Positions 20,599 through 32,730 of a DNA stretch of 64,000 nucleotides are shown here, in pieces. The notes beneath the pieces were generated by a model. The model was not told the DNA's origin and did no database searches. It was given only the letters and a program-made list of their open reading frames with translations. The stretch is taken from assembly GCF_033473495.1 (NCBI RefSeq), contig NC_088938.1, forward strand, positions 3,658,001 through 3,722,000. The letters are read 5' to 3'. This DNA comes from Cercospora beticola. Lineage: Eukaryota > Ascomycota > Dothideomycetes > Mycosphaerellales > Mycosphaerellaceae. The translations under genes and the position numbers were made by a program. How positions within the stretch are numbered: position 1 is the first letter of the stretch; each line of letters begins with the position of its first letter.

Positions 20599-22697
20599 AT
20601 GTCCGCCGCCAACACGCCCGTCGATGCAACAAAATCAGGTACGCCCACCATCTGCACCGCCTACCAACACCGAGAGCGCGAAGACCTTCGCTTGGCACGG
20701 TGGGGGGGCCGAGGCCAGACGCAGATACCATTTCTGCGCAACGTGCAGCAGTGATTGCTGACCTTAGCCCACTGCAGCGAGCAAGAGCAAGAAGAAGAAG
20801 AACAGCAAGAAGAAGGCCAACGGCCAGGCAAACGCGGTCAATGGCGCGGCACAGACCAATGGCGCCGGCGTCGATCATGTAGCCGACGACGATGCTGACG
20901 ACGAGCCATCACGACCCCAATCCCCGAGCGTGAGTATTCGGTCCTCGCTGCCACATCGTCTGATGCCAGCACTCAGGCTGAACCCAAGCATAGGCAGGAA
21001 TAAAATCCGACACGACAGACGCGCAGCAACCCTCCGATATGCCTCCCGCGTCGTCGAAAGCTCAAACCAAGTCTGAGCAGACGCCCATACAGAATGGTAC
21101 ACATAAAACCGCAGACGACCCCGTCGATGACGACGAAGATGAGGACGATGATGGCAAAGATGGGGAGGAGCCGGAGCAGTCGACATCAGGATCGCCGACT
21201 GATACCTCCGCGCGACTCGACGCCATGCAACAGGAACGTGACAGCTTAAGAGCAGAAGTGACACAGTTGCGGAAGTCGCTCGAGAGCTTACGAGAGAAGC
21301 ACAATGAAGAGTTGACTGGCGTGAAGGAGGAGCTCGAGCAGACACAAGAGGGAAAAGAGCAGGCCGAAACGCAGTATCGCAATCTTCTGGGCAAAGTGAA
21401 CACTATTCGCTCCCAGCTAGGAGAGAGGTTGAAGGCCGATGCCGCTGAGTTGGAGACGGCCCGGGAAAAGATTGACGAGCTGGAGAAGTCCAACGGCACA
21501 GCACAGGCCGAGAACGAGCGCCTCCAGCAACAGATCACCGACCTCAACAGCAAGCTAGAATCGCAAGCGGCCGAGGTGGACACGTTGCGCAGTCGCACAA
21601 ATCTCTCGACTAGTAATTGGGCGAAAGAGCGCGATGAAATGGTGCAACGTGAAGCGGCTCTGCGGGAGGAGTACGAGGTCGCGAGGCAGGCAATGCAGGA
21701 CTGGGAAATTCTGGCAACAGAAGAACGTTCGAGGCGAGAAGCTCTAGATGAGAAGACGCAGGAGCTCGAGGATCAGCTGCATGCACAACGAGAGGCATAC
21801 GAGCGTGCTCAATCCGAAGCCAACACGCAATCGAATACAGTGGACGGTCTCCAACGCGCCCTGCGTGACCTGCAAGAAGAGCGGAAACGGGAGTTACGAG
21901 AGATGGTGGAGCAGTCACAATCGCAGCTTGATGCGCTGCGCACCCAGGCAAAAGAAGCCGAAGAGACAGCGGCATCGCTCAAGACTGAGCTGGAAACGAC
22001 ACAGGCTGAACTTGCAAGAGCTGCGCCGTTCGAGAAAGAGGTCAAAGAGAAAAACCTGCTGATTGGCAAGCTCCGGCACGAGGCTGTCATCCTTAACGAC
22101 CATCTCACCAAAGCGCTTCGCTTCCTGAAGCGTGGCAAGCCAGAGGACAATGTCGATCGCCAGCTGGTGACCAACCACTTTCTGCATTTCCTGGCTTTGG
22201 ATCGAAGCGACCCGAAAAAGTTCCAAGTGCTGCAGCTGATCGCGGCTCTCTTGGGCTGGGACGAATCACAACGGGAGCAAGCAGGTCTAGTCCGGACCGG
22301 CAGTAACGTCAGCTCAACAAGTGGTAGCTTGCGAGTACCATTATCACCCTTCCGGCGGACACCATCGACGCCGACTCTAGGTGAATTCATCCCAGACAGC
22401 CCAGGTGGCGCGAGTCGAGAAAGTCTGGCGGAGCTCTGGAGTGACTTCTTAGAGCGAGAGGCTGAGCAGGGCACTTCTGGTAGCTCTCGCAGACCCAGCA
22501 TTGCCAGCTCTCGAGGTGGCATGAGGAGTCCGAGCATTGGAGGCGTGATGAGTCCTACGAGTGAAAGCGGAAAAGCAGGACCATTCAACGGGGGCAGCTT
22601 GCGCGGCGTGCCAGACGCCCAGCACCAGAGGAAAGCGAGTCAGAGCTCTATAGCTGTCTTGGGAGGCAAGCCAGAGGGTGCTGGACCGGCGAAGTAG
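20599..22697 (+). CDS. RUD3: Golgin with GRAB domain, Rud3 family
   Basis: Three exons: 20599-20638, 20778-20929 and 20994-22697, total 631 residues. Splices GTACGC...CAG and GTGAGT...TAG keep frame; the last acceptor could alternatively be three bases later. The N-terminus has a Lys-rich SKSKKKKNSKKK stretch and acidic low-complexity sequence. Residues about 135-415 are a continuous heptad-rich coiled coil. Residues about 417-490 form the GRAB (GRIP-related Arf-binding) domain, with LIGKLRHEAVILNDHLTKALRFLKRG and VTNHFLHFLALDRSDPKKFQVLQLIAALLGWD. The Ser-rich tail is disordered. Rud3 is recruited to the cis-Golgi by Arf1 and tethers vesicles. The small first exon is inferred from frame and splice consensus; an alternative internal start at 21039 would lose only the variable head. 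Confidence 0.88.
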
Positions 22698-23740
22698 TAT
22701 TCGTCGGTGACCCTGCGCCGCTCGGCTTCTGCTTGGCTGGGTGCTGTTAGCGGTTAGGGATTGATGAGAAACGCAAGCGCAATCGCACAGCAGCCGGAGT
22801 GCCATCTCACACGCTTCTTCGAATCACGTGCGATCCTGTGTGTTCACGCAACGCCACAATTCCAGACAAAGCATAGAATTCGCCACGCGACACCACCACA
22901 TATTGGCCGCTCATTGAACAGACGCAAGTACAGATGTAATCGCGATACCGGCAATCTGCAGCGCGCGGAACACACACGGGACGGACTGGCGTGGCGTCTT
23001 GAACCGTAGTGCTTGGGTCGACACCCTCATTCTTCCCATCCACGAGGTGGTGCAACGCTTAGTCGTTCGTGACGTCCCTGGCTCGGGATAACAATTTCTC
23101 ACCGAATCTCACAGTTGACTTTGAGGTTCTCTGAGGTCGCACCTGCATCCTAGGTGTAACAAGTGATTAGCATCCAACGGCCGCCGAACGAATCTTCGTA
23201 CTGGATCCTATTGCTTCACCTCGTTCAACGCTGCGCTGTCCACGGGCGAACTTGGCACGCTGAAAGGCCCGTCAATCGAACTGATGCGGGTACCTGACTT
23301 GCAGGCCTGCTGGCCTGGTCTCTGGATAGGAGGTACGAAATACTTCAACTTGGCGCACTACCAAAGCTATGCCGCCAGTGACGACCATAGAACGCTACTG
23401 CTATATTTCCGCGCCGGACCTCGGAACAATCTCGCTGATTGGTCTTCATAGCCGGTCCGATGCATGGAGACACAGATGGAGGAAGACGATCGGTGATCTG
23501 TTGATGGACCCAGAATTCCATGCAAACAGAGTAATATAAAGAAGGACACAGAACACGGGAATGCCATCCACTGCCGATACATTACCAATAAACAGGCTCG
23601 TCACGTACATTCTTCTCAGAAACTAACGTGCAGCGCTCTCTCTCAAACGGCACTATTTCACCAGAGGCCCAGATGTCGCCCACCGAGAACGAACCGCCAA
23701 GAAAACCGATCAGATCACCACCACTACCACTTCCACCACC
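22698..23740. other. Intergenic region
   Basis: About 1 kb without supported genes. Its right end is the leader of the broken small secreted protein gene. Confidence 0.4.
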
Positions 23741-24083
23741 ATGCCTCAGATCAGCCAATCTATCATTCTCTTCGCAACGCTCGCCCTTCTCCCCGCGACC
23801 ATCTCCGCCGACTGCGCTTCGTTCAAAGGCCTCGGACAAAAAGTCACATGGCACGCCAACAACGAACGGCTTAGGCTACACGGGAAGCAAAGACATTGAT
23901 CTTTGCGGCTGTCTGGACGGGCTTGTCAATATTGGACAATGTATTATCGAATACGCTTCTCCTGATGGGCAGTCTGTCTGGGGTTATATGACATATTGCA
24001 ACCAGGGAAAGACTCAGTTGGAGTCGGGCACTTCGATTTGTCTGGGTGGTGCTGCTGGGGAGGGGTGGGTTTTGTCTGCGTGA
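23741..24083 (+). pseudogene. Small cysteine-containing secreted protein, reading frame broken
   Basis: The ATG at 23741 opens a clear signal peptide (residues 1-22, ending TISA) and a start of the mature protein with one Cys, but the frame closes after about 50 codons. A second frame, offset, then runs from about 23830 to the TGA at 24083 with a coherent Cys pattern (LCGCLDG, GQCII, YCNQG, ICLGG). The only neat GT...AG pair at the switch gives a 32 nt intron that also fails to keep frame; an alternative of about 68 nt would keep frame but uses a weak GTTCAA donor. So this is either a frameshifted effector-like gene, a poorly consensus intron, or a sequencing indel. Confidence 0.5.
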
Positions 24084-24746
24084 GGCGGGAGGAGGGGTGT
24101 TGGGAGGGAGGGAAGGAACGACAGGACATAGGCTTCGCCCTAAGCAGACTTGACGCCTTGGCTTGAATCTATGTCGCTTCATGCCTCCTTCCCTTCGTGC
24201 AAGCTCTGGGTGCGGACATAGTCTGTGCGAATGTTATGGAAATTCCCGGCAAGTCGCCGGTCCTTGGCATGTGAAGCGATGCGGTTGATCATCTCCCTAG
24301 GACTTCACTGCGGATATCAATGCAAGACTCATGGACGCAACGTATGACATCTGTACCGTGCGGTACGCGGACTCATCGTTGTTGGCCACCTCGCAGATTT
24401 GTCGCGAACTTTGGAAATGGACACTATCCGCGGATCAGCTGCCTCTTGATTCCCTTTTCTCAAGCCTCTGGACAGATTTCCTTGCCCATATCACGAGGAC
24501 CGTATTGTCAAAGGTCACACCACTTGTAAACTCACTGGCATGTGCTGGCCGCCCGTCTCAAACAGGGCCTTTGTAACACATCGCATCAGTGGGCTGACGT
24601 GCATGAGCTTGCCAAGTGGCTGCGCCACGACCTCAGCGCCTCAGCCTCCACACAACGAGGACACACAACCAGCGCAGGAAGATGACAGAGGCCTCCCATA
24701 TAAATGCGCTCGACTTGCCGATGACCTGGCGTGATTAACGGTGGCC
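24084..24746. other. Intergenic region with TATA-like element before the HET locus
   Basis: 663 bases with no gene. TATAAA occurs at 24699-24704, 43 bases before the HET locus ATG, and may be its promoter box. Confidence 0.4.
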
Positions 24747-26557
24747 ATGACTGCCAGATGGGCGGACTGGGACAGCGCCGAGCGCGAAGCCTGGGACGTC
24801 TGGGAGCGAAAAGACTGGAACACAGCGATATTCGAAGGAGTCGACTCTGGAAACGATGTTGACAACCTCTTCGGCGATGCGGCATATGCACACGACACAT
24901 CTGAATTTTTCGACGATTATTCGTTCCACGGCAGCTCCATTCTGACTGAGCACGTTGGCGCAGAAGGCCCTTACTTCCGCTTGCTAAGGATCAGGCCTGG
25001 ACAATTCGAGGCCGATATCCATTGTGATTTGATAAAGCGTCCCATCTATGAGGCGGGTTTGGAATACTCCGCGCTCTCTTACTCCTGGGGTCGAGACCCA
25101 AAGGCGGCCGCTATAACCATTGGGCCTCTCTCGCAGAGTTTCCGAATCACATGGCATCTACTTGAAGCCTTGCGCCGACTGCGCAACGTAACCAGACTGG
25201 TGTACATATGGGTTGACGCCATCTGCATCAATCAGATGGATCTGGAAGAAAAGGCGGCGCAATCTTCAACCAAGCCGAAGAAGTCGTTGTGTGGCTTGGT
25301 AAAGACGTCAAGCCAAGACTCGAGTCCCTTCTAAGCCTGTGCACGCGACCTGATGTCTCGTGGACAAGGCTTTGGATCCTGCAAGAGACTTTGTATGCGA
25401 CATCGGAGCCTGTGGTCTTGCTTGGGTCGCTCAAAATGCCCATGTCTGATTTTCTTGAGAGCTGGCGGCGAGCTTTTGACACTGATACCTTGTACTATTT
25501 CCCAGCATTCTCCAAACAAGCTGATGCTAGGAAGAAGACCGACACTGTCGTCTTGCGTCAAGGCCTGGAACAGATGCGTCAGCTACATGACGCCTGGGTT
25601 GTGCAGTCTAAGGCCGGGATACTTCGAAAGCCACTTATTGAGTGGATCCGCTTGACAGCAAGGCGAAGATGCACCGAACCTGCGGACAAGGTGTATGCTC
25701 TGCTGAACATCATACCCGAGACAGAAGCACGCTACTTCCAGCCAGACTATCGCAAATCTCCCCAAGCTGTCTTCGACGAAGTTATACACTACCATCTGTG
25801 CCATACAAGCTGGAACTTGTCAACACTTCAACAGCTTGTCGACGACCTATACGATAATAAGAACAGGATCATCGAGTCGTGCATCGAGCGACCAGTGACA
25901 GCGATACCATACGAATTACTGGTATCTCCAGAAGAGCCCAAGCGAGTTTCGAATCACATCGCATGGCGGTTCACCCCTTTCGCGTTGCGTCCAACGTTGG
26001 TACTGTCTCCAGTCAACTCCGCCACAATATGTCACATACTGCATCCTGGAACGCCTGCCCACCTCAAACAAGACGTTAGCAACCACAACCTCACACGTAT
26101 CGAGCGATCCATCAAGCAAGCTCTCGCCGTGTATTTCAAGCACGCGTCGCGTATGGTGACCACACTGCAAAACGTTGTTCCCTTGCAACTCTTTGGATCC
26201 TCTGCCCATCTGTTCACCTCTTTACCCACAGCACAGTCACTTCAATCAACGGCCAGTGCTAGCTGGCAGTCTTATGTGGAGAGCGATGTTCAGCCTTTTG
26301 AGTTCAACGCGATAATTGTGGCGACGTCCGGCATCGTTGGTATCCAACTACCACATCACACGCATCAAGCTGCAATAGGAGAACGATTGTACGTCACTGA
26401 TTCTGGTGGCCTGAGCCATGTCGTGCGCGGTCGGTACCTAAAGACCATGTGCTTCGTTCCAGAAACCGATAGCCTTAGAGCATTCTTTGCAACTCACGGA
26501 ACGGGCGAATTTCCTGTTGCGATCAGTCTCCCAAAGCAATCAAAGTCGCACGACTGA
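24747..26557 (+). pseudogene. HET-domain (heterokaryon incompatibility) gene with frameshift
   Basis: The first frame (ATG 24747 to about 25260) carries the start of the HET domain: LEYSALSYSWG and the core YIWVDAICINQMDLEEKAAQ. From about 25262 the homology continues in another frame with FNQAEEVVVWLGKDV, WTRLWILQE and TEPADKVYALLNIIPE, open to 26557. HET domains normally have about six residues (V.LM..I) between EKAAQ and the next strand. These are missing here along with the frame, so a small deletion not divisible by three is the simplest reading. There is no GT donor that could splice around it without deleting the core. HET proteins trigger incompatibility cell death. A prematurely stopped product would hold only the N-terminal third. 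Confidence 0.8.
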
Positions 26558-27562
26558 GTGCCCATCAATCAATTCTGATCTCAGGTCAACATATCGTGAC
26601 TGATAACTGCCGCATGGGCAGCATGAGGATGTTGGGGTCCCAGCAATACTTTGGAGAGTCTGCCGATTGATCCAGAAAGAATCGCCGTATCATCCACGCT
26701 GCAAAGTTTATGGCTGCCCCTGGAAGAGATGACGGTCGACATTGGACATCGATACTTTTCGCAGCGCTGACCACCATCGACACTCAAGGTCTTCCCGAAC
26801 AACGCACAGATCTATCTCTGTCCGCAATCTGCTTGAACGATCTTCGGCGGCGTCCATGCGCCAGTGCATTGAAATGCCACCCGCCCTCAATTTGCAAACG
26901 CTCGACCACAAAATCAATGCACAGTCCTCAATCCCTGACAAAACTATATCGACTTGTCGCTATCTTGGCAGGCAACAAGCTTCCATCAGCCCCAGCTTTA
27001 TCGCCCAGAACAGGTGCCTTCCCAGTCACCTCATTTCACGCTAATCCCAGGATAGCCCAATCCCAATGCGCTAAATCTTGTGCAGAGTGGGGATGAAACG
27101 CCAACTCGTGGACAAAGTTGCGATCGCAACAAGACTGATGCTTGCACTTCAGCTCAACAAGACTTCCGTTCCTGGCTTTGCGGACGCGGCGGAGAGCGCG
27201 GACTCCTGAAAACAGTCTTTGCCAGGTTTGCGTGATGCTGGGTATGCGTTGCGATGGAATACGAAGGGGAGAAGGGTATGTAAAGGAGAGGCTTTCCGAC
27301 TCTTTTACTTGGCCTCTCTACTTCCAAGCAGACCATCAACGTTGCTACCACTCCGACCCACAGTCACTCTCTACCACAACGACAACCACGCTCATTATCG
27401 ACGACAGAGCAAGCACAAGAATCCTCTTCTCGACGCACTCAACCCAACAGTCAGCAACTGTGTGAGTCCTCACACCCGTTCAAAAAAGACAACGACCACT
27501 TACACGTTCCCCGCTAACACGCGTCGTCTCCCAGCCGATCACAACCCCACCAACAAGCCAAA
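26558..27562. other. Intergenic region and probable leader of the next gene
   Basis: About 1 kb. GTGAGT at 27462 and CAG at 27532-27534 could bound a 5'-leader intron of the secreted protein gene. Otherwise nothing is recognised. Confidence 0.35.
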
Positions 27563-27850
27563 ATGCAGTTCACCATCTTAGCAACAACATTCCTCGCCAC
27601 TCTGGCGGCAGCAGCGCCCGTCGCCGTCCCCAAGACGACCGTCGTCGAGCGTGAAGCCGGTGGAGCCCTTCCCTTCGACTCTCTCTTGAAAGGCCTGCCC
27701 TTGAACAGCCTTCTGGGCGGCGGTGCGGCAAAAGACAGCAATCCCGCGACAGCACAACTCAGTCAACTCAATCAAGTGGGAGCTCAACCTGCGACTGCGC
27801 CGCAGGGTAAGACAGGCAGTGGCCTGCCTGGAGTGGGCTCAATTGTCTAG
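27563..27850 (+). CDS. Small secreted protein, unknown function
   Basis: 95 residues. Residues 1-18 are a clear signal peptide (MQFTILATTFLATLAAAAP), followed by VPKTTVVEREAGG and then a Gly/Leu/Ser/Gln-rich, cysteine-free mature part with LPFDSLLKGLPLNSLLGGG. The context CCAAAATG and the signal fix the start. The composition resembles cell-wall or hydrophobic-surface small proteins, but I recognise no family. Confidence 0.6.
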   Translation: MQFTILATTFLATLAAAAPVAVPKTTVVEREAGGALPFDSLLKGLPLNSLLGGGAAKDSNPATAQLSQLNQVGAQPATAPQGKTGSGLPGVGSIV

Positions 27851-28221
27851 ATGATCTGGCGCACGATCGTTTGGGCCAGTGTCGCGTGGGGTGCCATTCC
27901 TGGCTTTGCCACGAGGAACTTCGGGAAGAACTGGGAGGCCAGTTGTCTGGTTTCGCTTGGATCAGGTCTCGAGAGATGAAGTGTAGTGGTCTGATCTAGC
28001 TGACTGGGAGCTTGCGATGTAAACTACGATCTCGTACTTGGCTTATTGCGTCTGACTGTTTTGATCAATGGGTACGATTTTCAATGTAATACAGAGCTTC
28101 TGCCGTCGTCGATCTTGATCAAGATTCCTTTCCAATTCCTATCTCTACATATCATTATCTGGTAGACGTCACGACAGCTGGCCCGTCAAGTAACATCCTA
28201 CGAAACAGCCACATACCCCCA
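27851..28221. other. Convergent intergenic region
   Basis: 371 bases between two converging genes. It should contain both 3' ends; no gene seen. Confidence 0.4.
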
Positions 28222-29864
28222 TCATTTACAAGAGAACGGAGCATAGTTATCCGTACTCAACGTCACCATCGTCTGAATACTTCCATAACCTCCGAACGCG
28301 ACCATCACTATCCCCAAAATGAAGAGCAGAATCGAACCACCCCAAGCACATTGCACTTTTCGCGAAGCGTCTGAAGGGAACGTGAACAGCTGCCACCATC
28401 GCCAGGTCTGTCGTTCCCTCGTCATCAATTCAACACTCCTCGCACCGGTCTCGTCCTCTCCGGTCGCAACATTCAATTCCACTTCCGTAGACGCGAAACC
28501 ATGATGGCACATGTACATGCACGTCATACTCGGAATGCCCAAGGTGATCCAGGTCCCCGAAATCGCTCCGATCAGAGCCAGAAGTGGTGAGAAGTAAGGC
28601 AAAACGTTCGCGAGAATGAATGCGAGAGCCCAGAGGATAATAACAATGCTGGCCCAAGATGTCCAGGATCGCAGAGAAATCTCATCAGCGGCTTTTGGTT
28701 CATTCCGGACACTTTCCCAGAACCAAGCTTGGATGCGTTTACACGCTAGAAGACCTGCGATGACACCGGCGACGACGATGGTCGGTGTGGCGATACCGTA
28801 AGACAGTTTGGCGAAGAGCGGTGCGGCGGAGCTGAGGGCCGGAGAACCAACGTCGGCACCGGCATAGTAGTAGATGACGACCGCGACAACGAGATAGAGG
28901 GAACTCATGCTGATGTTGGTGGCGATGAGAGACTTGCGGAAATCCTGAGGGCGGTCCATTTCGGCCATGACCTGGAAGTAAGCCAAGTGGCCAGTGAAGG
29001 AGACGAGGACATTGCTCAGTGCCATCATCCAGTCGGCTGGGACGACATTTGAAGGCGGTGCGATCTTCGCGGTACCTTCGCCTTCACCGATAATGGCAAT
29101 GTCGACGAGGGCGATCAGGGTTGCAGCCAGGATGGAGAGGCAAGCTGGAGCAGGCATTCCGTCAGTACATTATCGCAGTAATCCGAAAAGTTGATCGAGG
29201 AACCTACAAACTGCAGAAAGATATGAGTTGGACTTGAAAGTCCGTGGTAGTGTGCAAGCCAGGCAGACGAAGAAGCCAATGAGTTTGAAGACCACAGTGC
29301 ATTTCCAGCTGTTTCCAGCGACAGTGTTGGCCATCGTCCCGAAGGTCAAGATATGTGCTGCCATGACGAACACCAAAAGGAGCTGGAATAGTGTCTCGGC
29401 AATGTACTGCCCTGGCTTGCCTGCGAGTACATATCCTGCCTGGCCAAAGTTTTGCACGTGAGGGTATCGCATACGAAAGTAGTAGAGCATAAATCCTGTA
29501 GCCAGCGTGCAGATTCCGAAGATGGCGATGATGAAGGCGCCAACCACAAGTCCCATTGACGCGACTGAAGCTGGAAGAGATAAGATGCCCAGAGATACGG
29601 TCTCAGCGATCAAGACTGCTGTGTGTCAGTAAAGTAGGCTGTACTCGGACAATTTAGACACATACTCAAAGTAGCTTGGATCCAGTTCACCTTCTTGTGC
29701 GTTATCGAAGCGGGCACAACCTCTCCATTCCCTAACCCACTCTCCACCTTTTGCATCCCAGAGCCGGATTCATCAGATCGTGCGACGTTGCTGTCGACAG
29801 GGGCGAGCTTCTTCCCGCCGATGCGATCCCGCCATGATTTGTTTTCGGGTACTGAGGCTTCCAT
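28222..29864 (-). CDS. Amino-acid transporter, AAAP family
   Basis: Three exons on the minus strand: 29864-29666, 29615-29208 and 29144-28222, with introns of 50 and 63 nt; total 509 residues. The first join restores QATLILIAETVSLGILSLP, the family entry motif. The second joins YLSAVSCLSILAATLIA. Eleven or so hydrophobic segments follow a soluble N-terminus of about 65 residues, with FTGHLAYFQVMAEMDRPQDFRKSLIATNI typical of fungal AAAP carriers related to neutral amino-acid permeases. It is likely a plasma-membrane or vacuolar H+-coupled permease. The ATG at 29864 is the first in frame; upstream codons include only a TTG. Confidence 0.87.
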
Positions 29865-31344
29865 GATGGAATTCAATCCCACAAGCGGCCTGACCAAGGC
29901 GGTTCTGTTGTCTAGTCACGAGATGTGATCGCCCGTAGCGACCTCCTGGTTGGAACCGGATTCTGATGCGCGAAGAAGCGAATTCCAGTGACGATGGAAG
30001 GCGATGTCCGAGGGATTGTTCCTGAAGCTGCAAAGGGTCTCAGAAGAACGTGCACGGAGAAGCCAGAAAATCTGCCTTGAAATGATGGAACGTGGAAAGT
30101 ATGTGCAATCTTGGCAATTTCTGGAGGCCTGAAGATAAGGCCAAGTGAATTTAACCTCTTTTCGTGGAGAGTCTTGCGGTGGCAATTGAACGTGAGGTCA
30201 AGATTCTGTCTTCCGACACCGGTCTTCGAGTCCGATTCTGCGGTGCGCGTCAAGAGTCCTCTGCCACTTTTTAGTCATGCGATGTCATAGTTCCGAGATG
30301 GCCCCGCAGGTGTGGAATTTTCTGAATGGGCCCTTTTCCTCGATACAAAACCTGGATCATTCACGTCAGTTGTACTTGTATGCGATGTACAATTAGAAAG
30401 GAGGAGGAAGTGCGAGAATATTGAAGCTGGATATGTTGCCAGGTGGAAGAAATGGTGCCGCCAACTGGACTTGCCCGGATCTGTGCTGGCAACGGGCAAT
30501 AGAGTTGAGGCAGGCCCAGAGGAAATTCTCACGGCACGCCCAATAACAGTCTACACATATGTTTTCACTTCACATATCATGGACCTGAAGCTGTCGCCGC
30601 GCATTACCAAGCTCCGGTCCAGCAGGAACGCGTTGATTTCAAGGATGGCTTGGAACCTGGTAGTTTGCCGGGACTTCGATGCTGCGCTCCCACCGCGTTG
30701 TTCGCTCTTAGAGTCTCTAGCTGGTAGGAGTGGCAGTCCAGTACGTCAAGCCAGTGTAGAACATTGTCGTGAAGTGAAAGAGACCAGGTCGCGGTGGGAA
30801 TAATACTGGACAAAGTTCAGGCTATAATGCCTCCTTGTGCTGGCTTCTCGAGACATCCACTCCTTTCGCATCTTGGTGACAATCAGCAACTGCATTCGGA
30901 GGATGATTGACGGTCGCCAATACTGAGTACCGATGTTGATATGTGATGTTGGATCTCGTCGAAGGTGGGAGAGTACGGAGGTAGCACATGCCGGCTCCAC
31001 ACGAGCTCGAGCCGCCTTGCCGCCGGGAGGAACCGCAACGCATTCGGAGCTCGGACGCGACATCTGTGCACTTCGTGTTGCTTTGAGCTTGCTGGCTTCC
31101 GATCAAATATGTCCCAGGATGGCGCAAAGCGCCGCACCTGCCACAGTGGCAGACTGCCCCTAGACGAGACTCGGCAGGCCGTGTGGTGACACCTTCTGCG
31201 CGAGCGTGATCCCGTTGTTTACTCCTCACCCTTGTCTCTTTTACCATCGCGCAGTCTTGTAGCTAACACCTCATTGCGCTGCCCTCTCTCTGTAGCTCAT
31301 TACCGCGTTGTCTCTTACCAGCAACTCTAACGCGCCAGGTCACC
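29865..31344. promoter_or_regulatory. Divergent intergenic region, AAAP transporter / peroxiredoxin
   Basis: 1.5 kb between outward genes. A few open stretches of up to 160 codons exist (for example 30312-30803) but lack ATG starts or motifs, so I call none. Promoters of both neighbours must be here. Confidence 0.4.
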
Positions 31345-32191
31345 ATGGTTGAGCTCCGCAAGAGAAAGGAAGCTCCGCCTCCGCCCCCTCCGGCAAAGAA
31401 GCGCGCGCCATCCAAGTCCAAAGCAAAGAAGGACGCGCCAAAGGCAGAGTCGGCTGAAGCTGCCAAAGCACCTGAGGTCGCTGTGGACGACGCGCCTGCT
31501 CCAGCCGAGGCTGCCCCCAAGGAGACGTCGTCTGCAAAGGCCGGTCCTCCAAAGGTTGGTGACAGCATCGAGCTCGATGGCTTTGGCGGTGAAGTCCAGA
31601 CGCACAGTGAGCAGGCGACCTCGCTCGCCAAGTTGGTAGAGGAGAGTAAGGCCGGAGTGGTACTCTTCACATACCCAAAGGCCAGCACACCAGGATGTGA
31701 GCAGGAATGCAATGTAGGCGCGACAAGAGCGCGGCTGACGCGTCGCAGGCACTACACAAGTCTGCCTGTTCCGTGATGCATACGACGACCTCACAGCAGC
31801 CGGGTTGAGCATCTACGGCTTGAGCAATGACTCGCCCAAGGCCAACAAGAACTTCGTCGAGAAGCAGAAGCTGCAGTATCCCTTGCTTTGCGACCCGAAG
31901 CAGACACTGATAGGCGCCATTGGACTGAAGAAGGCGCCGAAGGGCACCACTCGAGGCGTGTTTGTGGTCGACAAGAGCGGGAAGGTACTGGCCGCGGAGC
32001 CAGGGGGACCGGCGCCAACATTGGAGGTGGTCAAGAAGGTCGTTGCCAGTTTTGGCGGAGACGCCGGATCTGATGGCATCAAGAAGGCCGAGGACAAAGT
32101 GGATGGTGAGGACAAGGCTGCGGCTGAGACAGCGGCGGATGTTGCTGACACGGCGGCGAAGCTTGTTGACGGAGAAGACTCGAAGTTGTGA
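31345..32191 (+). CDS. Nuclear-type peroxiredoxin, BCP/PrxQ class (Dot5-like)
   Basis: Exons 31345-31696 and 31749-32191, with a 52 nt intron GTGAGC...CAG, give 264 residues. The join restores the active site TPGCTTQVC, with peroxidatic Cys118 and resolving Cys123, the C-x4-C spacing of bacterial BCP and yeast Dot5. VVLFTYPKAS and RDAYDDL surround it, and GVFVVDKSGKV ends the thioredoxin fold. The N-terminal ~65 residues are Pro/Ala/Lys-rich with KKRAPSKSKAKK, a likely nuclear signal, and the tail after about 220 is an Ala/Asp-rich helix. It reduces hydroperoxides with thioredoxin. The Dot5 link is by class and tail style. Confidence 0.9.
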
Positions 32192-32730
32192 GGAGAGTAC
32201 ATAGTGTGCAAAGGTATGTGATGACTGATCTTGACGGAGGCGACGCAAGCTAAGTATCGAAGCAGTAGTGTCTCGGCCACGGCTCGAATGTGACGAATTC
32301 CTTGTCCCTGATACTGCCCATCTTACTGCTGGCTCTTGTGATTTTGCTTCAAAGGACACCGATGTCCTCCAAACTGCGCGCTCGGATGTCGAGATGAGGA
32401 CGCAAAAGACTCCTTTCGAAACGCCGCGCAGATGCAAACATCCGGGTCGACAAGGGCAGCTGCGACGGGGAGGTGAATGTGCCGCTGGCGGTGGTTAGAG
32501 AAAACATTGTGTGAGCATGAACCGGCGAGTGTCACAGTCGCGCATGCTCGAACAAAGGATGAGAGACGTGAGAACAGACGAGACAGGTGATTGTGCATCT
32601 GCTCCTGCACCTGCTCCTGCATGTCTTCGCGCTAGCGCCAATGTCGCAGCCTGGCTAAGTTTGTGTATTTCCTTCTCTTTCTCCGTCGTCCTTTACTCCA
32701 TTCACCACGCGTCGCCCCTCACTCACAAAC
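32192..32730. other. Intergenic region
   Basis: 539 bases, no gene recognised. Confidence 0.4.

Noticed and set aside
21809..22588. 259-residue open frame on the minus strand
   Set aside because: It is the mirror of the RUD3 coding exon; composition is Ser/Arg-rich with no motif.
24747..25331. HET locus as a normal gene with an intron at the frame change
   Set aside because: No GT donor exists that would keep the VDAICINQ core and join the second frame.
30312..30803. 163-codon open stretch on the plus strand
   Set aside because: It opens without an ATG, has mixed composition and no family motif.
31667..32437. 256-residue open frame on the minus strand
   Set aside because: Antisense to the peroxiredoxin gene and its flank; no ATG-supported start or motif.
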